Shown: positions 10,534-21,749 of the stretch, piece by piece
Layout: the number at the start of each line of letters is the position of its first letter
How positions within the stretch are numbered: the stretch's first letter is position 1
NCBI GenBank assembly: GCA_000469685.2
Contig: LS997562.1
Location: forward strand, 26,136,076 to 26,200,075
DNA from: Haemonchus contortus
Taxonomy: Eukaryota; Nematoda; Chromadorea; Rhabditida; Trichostrongylidae
Direction: 5' to 3'
Length of the DNA: 64,000 nt
The notes under the pieces: model-generated
What the model was told of the DNA's origin: nothing
Seen by the model: only the letters and a program-made list of their open reading frames with translations
The model's database searches: none
Made by a program: the position numbers and the translations under genes

Positions 10534-13140
10534 CAGCTAGTATGCATCTACACCGTTGTTTGTCGATATCGCCATTACTGCTACAGCTCCTTTGACGGTG
10601 ACAGCGCTTGTCTCCATGCCACTCGAGTGCCGCGACGGTTTGTCGTAGAGATACTAGAGAGAGGAACATCTGTTTGTTGTTGTTTGTTTTGTTGGGTTTC
10701 CTGTGCTTCTGAATATCACTCGACATGAGCGTCTCCACCAGTTACCTCCTCTTCTTCCAATATCTATCCTCCTCCCTTCTTTCTCATCATGTAGAGCTTG
10801 TGGAGCACTGGATCCAAGCGTACGTAGTGGCTGTATTTACAAAACCACGCGCGTATCACATTTCCATATGTGTCTTGTTGCTGTAGTTTGATTGGTTGAT
10901 ATTGATCCATTGTGATCTTTACAACGTTATTATCTATTACTGGTAGCGGGTTGTTATCTTTCCTAGTTTGCATATGTATTCACATGATATGGCGTTTTAG
11001 GAGTTATCATCAGATGTATGTGTTCTTTAAGACGCTTTCGTCCTGTTTTTTATTTTGAGGGTTGATCTACGAGTAGGAGGGTGGCTGCTGCTTTGAGTGG
11101 TTCATATGGTCCTCACCAGTGGGACAAGTCGTTGGTCACTCGAAGGAACTTGTACTCAAAGAAGCTCCCTTTTGCCACTCTGCAGATTTCATATTACTGC
11201 AGCGCAGCTCGTGAGATGGAACAGTTTCATGTCAGTTCATTTGTGGTTCACTTGATTTGTGTGTCAATATCTCTTGATTGCGCTTTGCGCTACCCTTATT
11301 CACCCTTCTTCTTCATTGTCATTATTTTTCATCGTTTTTCTCACATGGGTATTGACAGGATTGTGTATAGTTCAGCGTGGATCAAAGTGTACATGATGAT
11401 AAAATGAGGTTATATTATTGTTGCGCTCCATGGTGATGTTACGTTTCTGCTGCCTTCCATTTGGTCTTTATTTGTCAACAATCTCAACGTCTCAATCACC
11501 TGCTCGGTGCCGTCTGATCTTAACAGGGTCAACGCTCTCGCGATTCTAACTGTTCAATCGGTATTTTAATGAATGCTTTGTAGAGTGGACGTTGAGGATG
11601 TTATAGAAGTACACTCATTCGCTGTTTCTGCACATCAATAAGCGGATTGAGTAAAAATTGGTTCCTTATTAATCTCATCTTTGGGCTGGGGATGTACTCC
11701 TGTGTAATATAAGACGTGAAGTTCGGTGCTCTGAATGTTAGCTGTGACCGGGCTTTTTTCCTTTATGTCAGAATTTCCTTGAATGACGTCAGAAGTTTTT
11801 TCTTCTTTTTATCAAACCGAAGCGTTCCCTCCATTCCCTCCATTGCTTTTTCTTGCAAACTACATTTTGTCGGGAGTGTCAATTCTTTTCTATCCTACTT
11901 TTCCATTACACGTGCATCATGTGTATATTTCATTCACACGATATCCCCGAGTTTGTGATCTTTCGAATGTGAATGGTTGGATACGCGTTTACAATCGTGT
12001 AGATTTGATAATATAATTTGTTTTGTAATGAATTTTTATTGTTCCTTTGTTTTAGCTGGTGTTTCCTTCTGGATAAATTAAATAGTCAACAGACGTTGCT
12101 TTGGTGTCTAGTAAGACTGCATATCTATTTTTATCATTATTTTCACAAGACAGATTTAATCGTCCCGTGAATGGAATGTGTGACACAGTAACCCAAAGAC
12201 ACGCTGAAGCGCCTCAAAAGCACCGTCACATATTCGACGCAAAGGAAAGGTACCCTGGATGAAGCCCATGGGAGTGGGTGGTGGGACACTAGGGGATTAC
12301 GGTGTAACACATTCACGAGACGTTAAAATCCCTCTAATTTATTCTCCTTTTCTAAGCCTTTGTTCTTTACTTATGCATGGTTCGCCATCACACGTTAACA
12401 CCTAATGGTAAGAAACCGTAATTGATAGTCGCTCAAGCTATCTCCCGGTAGTATCAAATCCGATTGTTGTACTCGGCAGATTCACAATGTTAGAAGGTTG
12501 GCGGTCGTTTTCCGCGGCTCATTGCAACTAATTCAAAACATTATACACTGCGTTGTATAATGATACAGACAGCCACCAATGAATTTCACATAAACTCATG
12601 TTCCAGGACATTTCAGGAAGAGCTTAATAGCCCTACTCGGACCATCACTTGTAGACTAACAATGAGTGCCAACATGGACAATTTTCAGAAATCGCCTCAA
12701 CGACCCCTACCATCCCGCAGGATTGTAGTTTAAGTCTATCGCTTTGCTTTGTCAATGAACATAGAGCCATTCATTTATGTTTTATTGAGTAGTAAGGGGA
12801 GTGCATCTTTGCAATATTCGTTTTGAGTGCAATGGATCAATCAGTTTTTACTACTACTTTTACTTTCTTTTTTTTTAACTTGTGTATAGTATATTTCAAC
12901 ACAATTAACAATAACGTCAATTTGATACATCCAATGAGCTTCGTATCAATAATGGACGTGCACTCAGTAGGGAGGTGTGATGAAGGCATGATCTCTTCGC
13001 TACTGTACGTATATGAACTAATCCGAGACCAGTTGGTGTGTCCGACTTCGCCCCGAACCGGCTGTCCAACTTTCCTGTGGGTGACTGTTGTTTTTTAAAC
13101 TGTTATTTGATGGTCTGTGTTGTTGTAACTATAAATGAGC
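10534..13140 (+). other. p66 3' UTR and intergenic flank
   Basis: The sequence after the TAA at 10531 is T-rich with no recognisable domain. I see no AATAAA close to the stop, so the 3' end of the transcript is not placed. Short open frames at 11081-11407 and 11716-11958 look like chance runs in T-rich DNA. Confidence 0.35.
12560..12690. repeat. Dispersed repeat, copy 1 (partner at 45537-45660)
   Basis: The order ATGATACAG, a GAATTTCA-like block, AACTCATGTTCCAGGACA, AGGAA and a GCCCTACTCG block is also found in 45537-45660 with point changes and small gaps. The identity of the repeat is unknown. Confidence 0.5.
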
Positions 13141-13149
13141 TTACAATTC

Positions 13150-13188
13150 ATTGGAGGATGGCTCATTCCCGAAACGTTGTCAACCAAT
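13150..13188 (+). ncRNA. Degenerate hammerhead-like motif followed by AATAAA
   Basis: ATTGG and CCAAT flank CCCGAAACGTTGTC, which reads as GAAA, a 2-bp stem III (AC/GU) and a cleavage-site UC. AATAAA follows at 13186. The expected CUGANGA core is not intact, since the corresponding bases read AGGATGG. It may be a dead relative of the hammerhead family at 53-63 kb. Confidence 0.2.
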
Positions 13189-13501
13189 AAAGAATGAGAC
13201 AAAGCCAAGTGCTTCACATATCTAATGGACACGAGAAATTTTTATAATTATCGAAAGCAAGCAGCTAATCTGGATCTAGAGCAACTATATGCTTTAGATG
13301 TTCTTTGGGCAAACTGGACGTCTACACCCTTCGGTTCATTTCATTCCGCATTTCTAGCTTACTTCTTTCATCATTTCGGGACGGAACATTGCTCTTCAGT
13401 TATTCATGAATCTGTTTCCTTAGTTTTGATTCCATAGCCCTCTCTTCCTAAATAGGACGAATATCGCGACGTGCGGCAACTCCACGGGGTGATCTAACAC
13501 T

Positions 13502-13699
13502 GGCTGCTTTTATAGTCCACGACTTGGCCCGCGACCGATCGAGCGAGCGACCGACCGACCGAGCGAGCGAGCGATCGAGCGATTGGGGCAGCGCTTGCCC
13601 CTTGTTTACAACTGAATTCTGGTCGATATCGCGTGCAAGCGCCGCCCCAATCGCTCAATCGCTCGCTCACGGGCCAAATCATGGACTATGAAAGCAGCC
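13502..13699. repeat. 198-bp palindromic element with GAGC/GACC short repeats
   Basis: The 30-base ends 13502-13531 and 13670-13699 are inverted copies with three mismatches. A second inverted pair lies inside (GAGCGATTGGGGC against GCCCCAATCGCTC), next to a run of GAGC and GACC tetranucleotides at 13540-13582. The whole unit can fold into one long hairpin. It is a MITE by structure; its family is unknown. Confidence 0.65.
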
Positions 13700-13706
13700 A
13701 TTAAGA

Positions 13707-13863
13707 CGAAGGCGAAAAGAAGTGGAATGTACGCCGCTATGATTCCAAAAAGGACACACGGGAACTGCGCTTCACAAGTTCGCTTTGCCAAGGTGTCGGC
13801 GGTACTCCTCCTTGTGGTAGTCCATGATGGTATCTGCGTCCCTGCGACCCGGCTACGACGACA
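13707..13863. repeat. Dispersed repeat, copy 1 (partner at 57717-57873)
   Basis: The shared blocks in order are AAAAGAAGT, AACTGCGCTT or ACTGCGCTT, GCTTTGCCA-GGTGT-GGCGGT, CCTTGTG and TCTGCGTCCCTGCGA. The partner is on the same strand. The direction of any coding sequence is unclear. Confidence 0.55.
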
Positions 13864-13919
13864 ACGAAACACTTCGCTTCAATACGTGCGTAATCCTGCG
13901 TAATCCCCCCGGTTTACGC

Positions 13920-14740
13920 TTAGAGTTTAATGTTGTGAGCACTACGTAAGTTATGGTGATCAGATCCTACGCTTCGGGTAGAGTGTCGTTAGATCAAGGG
14001 CTGCACCACCGCGCGGCACGTCATGAGCAGGACAGCGCAGGATCCAGCGTTTTGGCGAGAACGACACGCAACGCCCGTCGCCACATAAGCTGATCCCACC
14101 ATTGCGCAGCTCTTAGCACGCATTCGATTCCACTTAAATTTTTACCAGATGAGAACTGGTTTTTGATTGCCCAGAAAATACTGTCTATCAATCAGCAACT
14201 TTATACGGTACAATCACCACCCACTCGCTTGTTTGCACTATAGCCTGTCACTTTGTAGCCGTCCGTTTCCGTGTCCTGTAATTAATGACCGGTGTGTTAG
14301 TTTTTATTTCTTTGGTTCCAGATGAATTGAAAACACAAGTGAAGATTGGAACCCACAGGCATAAAGTCTCATCTTCCAAAGAAAAGAAAGGTAGCTCCAA
14401 GACCTAAAACACAAGTGGGAGGAAACTCGTCTCAGTACCTAATGCGCCGTTCGGCCTAAAGCGCGCGTATTGGAACATTTCTCACACCCGATGGGCTTGT
14501 AGTATAGGTTTGATGCATCAAGATCACGAAGCACAAATCAGTTCCTTCTTCTGTTATATTCCAGCCTGCTTAGATTTGAGCGCCGCTCATCTCGAGCAGC
14601 TTGCCTCAGACATGCTAGTTTTTGCCATTTTTTCCTTTCCCAACTTAGGGGCCATACTGGGCCGAGCACCTAATCCCTAGCAGTAGACCGCTCAATTCGG
14701 TGAAAATCTTGTCTGCTTTGAAAGCTTTTATTTCTAATTC
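13920..14740. other. Intergenic, nothing recognised
   Basis: I see no coherent reading frame, RNA gene or repeat structure. Confidence 0.35.
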
Positions 14741-14744
14741 TAAT

Positions 14745-16120
14745 CTTCTAATCTAATCCGATCTCTCCACAGGCTTTGTCGAGTTCGGCCAGCATTTGTT
14801 TAACTGCCAATATCGTCTGGATCTCGATACGTATACAGCAACAGGGTCTTGCTAGTTCTCCACTAAGTAGGCACTTTGCATTGCGACAGGTAACCCGTGA
14901 AAAGCCCGCCCAGGGTTGACTGGCGGAAGGCTTGTTAGATGTTTTGCTTTGATGCTGTCGGGATCGGGTGCCATACCATTCCTTTTGGAAAGGAGAACTG
15001 ACGGTATACGAATTCGTCTTGCCTAAAACGGTAGGTAGCCAGGTAAACACGGCTATCGAAGAACCTTCTTCATTGGGGGAGGACATCTACGATTGTAACG
15101 GGATGCAGTAACAATTCCGTCAGGATGACGAAGGGAAGTCATCTTGGTCTCATAGTTGACGAAGCTCCGGTGGGCTATGTGAATGCTCTTCCCAGCCTCG
15201 GCGGCTTCAGTCAAATCATTCTTTATCGCTTCTATGCATAGCTTCACAAGTTTGGACGTTAGCTCGTTATTGCCTGCAGTTCGCGCCGATTTCACGCTTG
15301 CGTACCAGTTCAAGAGTCTTCGAAGAAAAACGTTTCTTGACGTCTTTGAAACTCTCAGCTTTCTTGGCGCTATCGTGAAGATGTTCGCCGAGCCGGTCCT
15401 ATTCTTCATCGATTTTGTCGATAACGGAATCTTGCCATTCACTCGCAAGGGAAGCGAAGTGGTCCCAGTTGATGGATGTCTTGCGGCTTTGTTTCCTAAA
15501 CTTCATAGCTCTCTCTCCACGCACTCAGAAGCAGAGTCTAGCGCGGAGGAGACGATGGTTCGATCCCGTGTAGAATTATGGAACAACAGCGACGTCAGGC
15601 AAAACTTTCGATTGACGATGACGTGATCTATTTCATGATGGAACCGCCCACCAGGTGACTCCCATACCATCGGGAATGAAAGAGCTTCTGGAACTGCGAG
15701 TTACCACGATAGTGTGCTTCGCCATGGTAAACTTAGACAGCCTGTCACTCTACTCATTAGATTCCATGTGTCCCGATGTGGAGCTCTTCAGCCGTTCTTA
15801 TGGGGCCAATCTTGACGTTGAAATTACCGACGATGACCTTGAAGAGTGTGTGGTCCTCTCTGTAGAGCCTCTCCAGACCCATATAGAACGCTTCTAACTC
15901 CTCTTCTTCTTAGCTCGAAGTTGGTGCGCAAGCACCGGAGATTGCAAGAGCTGGAGTTGAGCTACATCTTTCCAATCGCAGATGTCCGATTGGAGTTGTC
16001 AAGCTTTCGTACAAATCAATGGTCATGTCGAACTGCACATTGACCTGGACACCCACGCCACCGAGGCCTCTGTTGCCGTATGTTACGAGGCACAGTTCTC
16101 CAATCTCGAGAACGAGCAAT
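14745..16120 (-). pseudogene. Decayed RTE-type LINE (endonuclease + partial reverse transcriptase), internally deleted
   Basis: On the minus strand, three-frame reading gives pieces of a hookworm-type RTE polyprotein in the correct order. The endonuclease/phosphatase part starts near 16119 with RGLGGVGVQVN and APTSS, followed by EELEAFYMGLERLYREDH and EELHIGTHG. The linker at 15053-15300 has TEAAEAGKSI. A pre-RT block contains LARLF-like and TGYLSQC residues. Near 14760-14860 the frame jumps to KQMLAELDKACGEIGL, which in intact elements lies after the FADD box. Most of the RT palm is therefore deleted. The endonuclease GDFN motif reads GNFN (Asp to Asn, codon 15823-15825), and there are many stops. 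It cannot be autonomous. Plus-strand open frames here are antisense shadows. Confidence 0.82.
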
Positions 16121-16129
16121 GCAGCGGGT

Positions 16130-16930
16130 GATGTACTCTCATCTCAATCAGTCCGATAAAGTATCGTCCGAGCTGTCCTACTCAACGCTGCTCTAATCGG
16201 AGCACCCCCAGGTTTGGGAAGACGAGGCCCGTTTATATTGTTGTTTTTGGCATGTGGGTACCCACGAATAGCTTGCCATGCGTTGACGTAGAAGGTGGAT
16301 TGATTCCATGTAGCTAGCCAGGCTATTCCAGAGTGGACAGCTCCCAGTCGCCTCCCGGATTACTTCCCGGCCACTCGCATGCAGACTTTTGGCTGAGCCT
16401 ATGTGCAAGATACCAACCGCCCTCGCAGTCCTGAGAGGAGCAGCAGGTAAAAATCAACGCGGCGCACAAGAAATAGAGATTCTATCTCCTAAACTCACCT
16501 GCGTCGCTGGACAAGTACCAATGGCTTTTAGTCAGCGATTCGCATCGTAGAAGAGAAACCCATGTTTCGCTGCAGAAAGTGGGTGACTACTTCAGTATTA
16601 ATCAAGGGCTTCCGCTCGATAGACCCCAAAGCAGACGGGCAAAAAGCGGGGCTAAAAATGCCGCTTTTTATTGATTCGTGATATTTAGATCATCGAGCGG
16701 TCCAAATTATATCATTGGTAGTGCATAGGCCTATCGATAAGTCACAAAAACAAGTAACAAATGCAGATTTCTTATCCGCAGTGAAGATCCGAGATATTGC
16801 TGTAGAGCTATCTACTCGTTATACAAATTCTCCATTCGAACTGGTATTTTCATCGGCATTTTCCATCGCGCTTGATAAACCCACTGCTACGTGACATCAG
16901 AAAGATTGACATTAACATTGATAGCATTAC
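16130..16930. other. Intergenic, possible 5' remnant of the LINE
   Basis: 16193-16408 continues open on the minus strand and could be 5' sequence of the adjacent LINE, but I could not match it to a motif. Nothing else was seen. Confidence 0.3.
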
Positions 16931-16933
16931 AAA

Positions 16934-16986
16934 CATTACTTTTGATGCATCGACAGGTTGGCATTGTCGATGCATCAAAAGTAATG
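16934..16986. repeat. Perfect 22-bp inverted repeat, 9-base loop
   Basis: 16934-16955 is the exact reverse complement of 16965-16986, and the loop GGTTGGCAT lies between them. It could be the centre of a foldback element or a small hairpin RNA. The flanks (TTAACATTGATAG and GGTGGGAATAATAG) do not extend the pairing. Confidence 0.85.
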
Positions 16987-16999
16987 GTGGGAATAATAG

Positions 17000-19339
17000 A
17001 CGCTCTGAAGCTACGAGAATGGGATTGAATGCATTGGTGAGAGCCACAAAGTTAGTTCCCTGTTCTACAGCAAAGCTACATATAGTAACTTTTCAAAATC
17101 ACTGAGCATTCCTGTTTAGCATCGACACGAAGTAAAAGCCGAAACGTGAACTCTGGCAAAGCGGTTAGTCCCCTAAATGTATTATATTATAATTCTTAGA
17201 ATTCTGGATTGTAAGCAGCTGCTATAGGGAATTTACTTCTGCATGAGCTGAGTTTTTCGCTTGAGTAACCAGAACGACGGTTCCATGGTAGATAGGTATA
17301 AGAAGGAGATGAAGTCGCTAGCAAACTAGCTAAAATGCCGATAACAACACAGCTTCATGGATCTCGGGTAGGAAGGGGAGCACTTGTAAGAAGAACCATC
17401 GTAGAACTTATGCAGTCCATCTCATTCTGCACAGGAGCTCTACTCTACCACTGTTGATCGAACGATTTTTTTCATCCATTACCTTCAGCATCAAAGCGGC
17501 ATCGTCGGAGCAAATGAAGGCTTAAAATGGTTGGATGAGCTGCGACACTGACTGTGGATCGGTCACGGCCGGTCATCGACCTGAAGACATCGGCAACAAG
17601 GTCTACATAGAACACATGCACTCGCAGGGGTTGCGGCGTGTACACGGTAAATGGTCCAGTACCTCTTTCTCGTGTTTATCTTTGCTACCATGGGTCGATC
17701 GCTAGTCTCTTTACAGTACGGCGCAGCAGCTACTATCACTGTCAAACCATTCATCCCGTATTCTGTAGTTTAACTATTCCGTCCTTGATAGCTGTGATCT
17801 TCATTCCTTTCCGCCGCGTTTTCAAAAAAAAAAAACTCACCGGCAAGAACCCCATTTTCATTACGCTTTTTAGAACATGCATTATTTTCGGGATTCTCCA
17901 TTTCAACCTACCTGGCTTGGGTTGGATGATTCGTTTTGCTCAAATGCAACCATTACAATTAGTTCTCATACAAATTCCTCATAGTATTTATCAGAATTCC
18001 TTCATTTATTTGTTCCTTTATCATTTATCTCCTATACTGGTCGCCTACCATTCCACTCAACGCATCACCATCCCTATCACTTTTGTTTTAGCCTTCTTGG
18101 TACATAGAACGTTCGGCTCGTGATATTAGGACTTTTTCTATCAACGTTCAACGTTTTTCTTCGGATGGAAGGAATTCGCCCAATTTTCCTTTTCCTAGGA
18201 GCCCTTAGCGGTGAAGAAGCTCAGATGAAACGAACGTAATGAAGCGCAGTTTGAATGGAATCATTGTTCGGTAGCCTGTTATAGGGTTCGTCGCGATCTT
18301 ATATTTTACACGCTTTCGGCTATGGTCTGAGTATTCCCAAGTTGTCCTAGTACCTGCGAATCTCGTTGAATTCAGTTTTGGGTAACATATCGCGCTTTCC
18401 TTTTCGGGGAACCTGATTCTGCGGGAAAGATAACGATCCCGCTACTTCTTTCGTATTTAGGGGTGTCTAGCCCTGAGTATTTATCTCTCGATAAATAAAC
18501 CTTATTCCGTATATTTTCACATCTTTATTAGAGTTACCTCGTGCAACTGTTTCGGGAATATGAAAATTTGTTGGAGATTTGAAATTCAGGAAACATCAAG
18601 CAGACGTTATTCTTGGGTATTTTATTTTATATTTTTATGCACCAATCCCTCCTGAAAATTTAGTTCGAATGATTCTTACCTTTTCGTTATTCTCTTTAGT
18701 TACCCATGTAGACATCATTCAGGGGTCTTTCAGAAGCCTATCTGAACTGCGCAATATGTTTTGCGCATGACTGCATTTTCATAGATTATCACATAGATCG
18801 CACTCTTCTCAGATTCTTCCACCTGTATATATTGTGTATGTTACTGAGTAGTCAAGCCATCTAATATTCTGTGCTTTTCACATGCCAGGAAACCCCGCGG
18901 CCAATGCTGGAATTGTGGCGCATGGGCATAAAAGCCGATGCTGGACATCACTCATGTCTGTCGTACAAGACCTGCCTTCTACTTCTCGTTGCATTGCTGT
19001 TGGTGATCAAGACCTACTACGATGTTTGTTTTTCTTCAACATTTCAACGCTTCCGTTTCTCAGGGATACTAAGTTTCTTATTAACTTTTTTCTGTTATAT
19101 TACGATTAATATGTTATCTACTCAGCCTGGACACTTTTCCACACATGCTAAAAAAGCGGCTTTTTATGATAGTAAATATACGGTAGAGCACACACAAAAC
19201 AGTCTTTATCACTCGAATTCCAAATGATCATTCTTCTTAATCGTGTTCTTTTCATCTCACCTTTTGCGTCATTCGGTGAAACTGTCAGAGCTCTGATCGA
19301 GTCAGCGAATTGGATTGGTATGCAAAGGCGTGCCACATA
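17000..19339. other. Intergenic, nothing convincing
   Basis: A 161-codon open frame (17638-18123, +) is T-rich and hydrophobic. It has no recognisable domain or splice context, so I do not call it. No RNA gene is visible. Confidence 0.35.
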
Positions 19340-19865
19340 CAGTAGCGCTCAAAAGTCTTCGGTGGAATGGTTCCTTAGCCGTACTTTTCAGTCGTAACTC
19401 CTTCCCTACTGGATCTAGTCAAGTGAAATTTCTATATTTGGAGCGTGGATATATTGCGAATATTTACCACTTTTGATCTGCAATCTGATCGTGTTCCAGA
19501 TATTCCAAAGGGCATGAACTCAAAATCGACTGAAAATTCAGATGATGGTCCTTCTAGAATCTCTTTCCTTTTTGTCCTGTCTAATGTGTACGAGCGATAA
19601 TGCCGAACACAATAGATGAGAAAAACGCACATAAGGTGTAAAAAAGTGGAGACTTCAACAACTTTAGTTTTAGCAAAATCTGCTACCGCAACAAACCCCT
19701 TGCTCTATCTGTGGATCTTGCAGCTTTGCAGTCAAATAGTGTTGGTTAGGGTGAAATATGCTCTAGTTGAACATGTCCAAATTTGGTCCGATTTGGTTTA
19801 CTAAGAGAAAAGTTATGAACGAAAAAGCGTCAAAGCATTTCACCGAAGACTTTTGAGCGCTACTG
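19340..19865. mobile_element. Tc1-family MITE with terminal inverted repeats and TA duplication
   Basis: The left end CAGTAGCGCTCAAAAGTCTT (19340) is repeated inverted at the right end (to 19865). The match covers about 30 bases with one mismatch. TA dinucleotides flank both ends (19338-19339 and 19866-19867), the usual Tc1/mariner target duplication. The termini start CAGT, typical of Tc1-like elements. The 526-base length and lack of a coherent transposase frame make it a non-autonomous derivative. Confidence 0.85.
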
Positions 19866-19869
19866 TATG

Positions 19870-20700
19870 TAGTAGCGAGCATGGCTCCTGCGACAAATTT
19901 ATCTGATAGTTGTTTCCTATTCGGCCAGAGAAACTAATTTAGTTTTTATAAGCACTGCTTGTTACTCTTCTTTACTTTCTTGTTGCCATCCAGTGTTCAA
20001 TCTGCTCGCATCTCGCAAATCTACTAGATGTGAGGTTCGAACCATTGGTGGATGAGACTTTCGGACACCTGCACATAAACATTTTTCACGATAGTGAAAG
20101 TCAGGTCGCAATCCTCAAATCCGACCAAAGCGACAGCTTCGGCAGAGTCCTGAAAAACGAAGTCTGCAGTTCAGTTAGCTTATATAAACCGGAATCCATT
20201 AGAAACTTCACAACAGTGCTAGATTTTCCTGCTCACTCGGTGGAAACCCGGGCGCTTGAACGTTTGTAGAAGAGTTTCTATAGTCATGCCAGAATCAAAA
20301 ATTCTTATCGAATTTTAAAGGTAGGGCTACCTTTTGCACAAGCAGTCACCCTAAATTGGTCACCAGGTACATACCTCTGCATATATCACTTTGTAGGCGG
20401 AGGTCATGCGACTGCTTCCCGCCGTCGCTAGTGGTTCAAGGGGTGTTTCTTTTCAGTAAAAGTTTTGTAATATTTTATGATACTGACATTCATCCAGTTA
20501 AGCACCTTATTTAGATATTTATTTTGTATATATTTTTTATTAATTTTATATATTTATTTATCGTTAACACTCATCTCACACACTCAAGACGAATGTTTCT
20601 GCATGTAACACAGTTCACGATGACACACTTCCCGATAATAATGGTCTTGTAGATTTCTCCCTAGAAAGAAGCTGTGACTCTCAGGGAAAGTAGAAGAGGT
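19870..20700. other. Intergenic, nothing recognised
   Basis: A short open frame at 20030-20269 (+) has no recognisable domain. The stretch 20500-20570 is very AT-rich. Confidence 0.35.
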
Positions 20701-20708
20701 GCTGTCAA

Positions 20709-20745
20709 GTGGTAATTGACACAAGAGGTGGTAATTGACACAAGA
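20709..20745 (+). repeat. Two tandem copies of an 18-base unit
   Basis: GTGGTAATTGACACAAGA occurs twice, separated by one G. Confidence 0.8.
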
Positions 20746-21707
20746 AGGAGGGGAGCCCGACGTCAGCCGGGAGATTGGACTGGTTTAAAATCACAAACAA
20801 TTATGCCGAGGTTGTAGTAAGAGGGAAGTTGGAGACTATACAGGTAATATTTCAATGGCGTAGGTAGAAGCATTTCTTCGGTACCCTCTATGTGTATAAG
20901 GCGGTAACTTTGTGTCTGTTTGTATGTTTTTTGTGTCTCAGCCCGCGAAAGCCACGATGAGAAGAATGAAATGTAGCGAGACGAGGGGGGTACAATGAAA
21001 AAGAAAGTCTACTAATACTATTCGTACTGATCTCCTAGTCGACACGGATCATTTTATGACGTCATTGACTCGGAATCACAACCTTTCCTTTTTTTGTAGC
21101 AGGATGGACCTTATTTGGCTCTCTTCAACCACAGAACGATCGAACGCTTAAAAAAGAGCGAGGATAGGATTGGAACGCTTGAACACTGTACTTTACTGCC
21201 TATGTACTTTTCTCCGCGAGGCAGACGTACCCACTTTTACTTGACTTGTGTTGTTTAAAATGGTGCAGATCAATAGGTATTGAAAAATCATGTCTGGTCC
21301 TGGGTCTTACTCCCTGGGTTCGTGTTTAGACAAAGAGGCAACTACTTTGGCCCGGCCGGGAACGACCACGGTAGGTTGCGTTGCTCAGGTTGACTGTGCA
21401 CCTTGTTCTATTACATGTTGCTAAGTGTTAAGTGACTGGTGCAGTCAATGTTCCATTCATATTGTGGGTGCATGGCCGCCTGTTGCCATTTTGATATTGT
21501 TTTGGCTTTGCATTCTGACTTGACGGTTTTTCTCTCTTTTCTCTCTTTGTCTACTTCGGCTAGTTAGAGGAATGTTGCACTGCCTTCTTTGATCATGGCA
21601 TGCTGTGGCTGGTGCTTTGAGAATTTTTGTGTTTCTTCTCTATGTTTTGCTTCGCTGTGTTGCAAACCCATTTGCCTGAGTGCTTTGGTGCACCATGAGT
21701 GCGGTAG

Positions 21708-21745
21708 ATAAATAAATAAATAAACAAATAAATAAATAAATAAAC
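21708..21745 (+). repeat. (ATAA)n microsatellite, possible LINE 3' tail
   Basis: About nine AAAT-type units, one interrupted by C, follow non-coding sequence ending GCGGTAGATAAAT. Several nematode non-LTR elements end in short A-rich tandem repeats. The preceding roughly 0.9 kb (20760-21700) could therefore be a LINE 3' UTR, but no reverse transcriptase is visible there. Confidence 0.6.
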
Positions 21746-21749
21746 TTTG

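Noticed and set aside
15183..15626. 147-codon plus frame
   Set aside because: It is antisense to the RTE copy, whose minus-strand linker and endonuclease pieces explain the region.
17638..18123. 161-codon plus frame with hydrophobic segments
   Set aside because: It is T-rich DNA that yields Phe/Ile/Leu by composition. No domain, plausible start context or splice partner was found.
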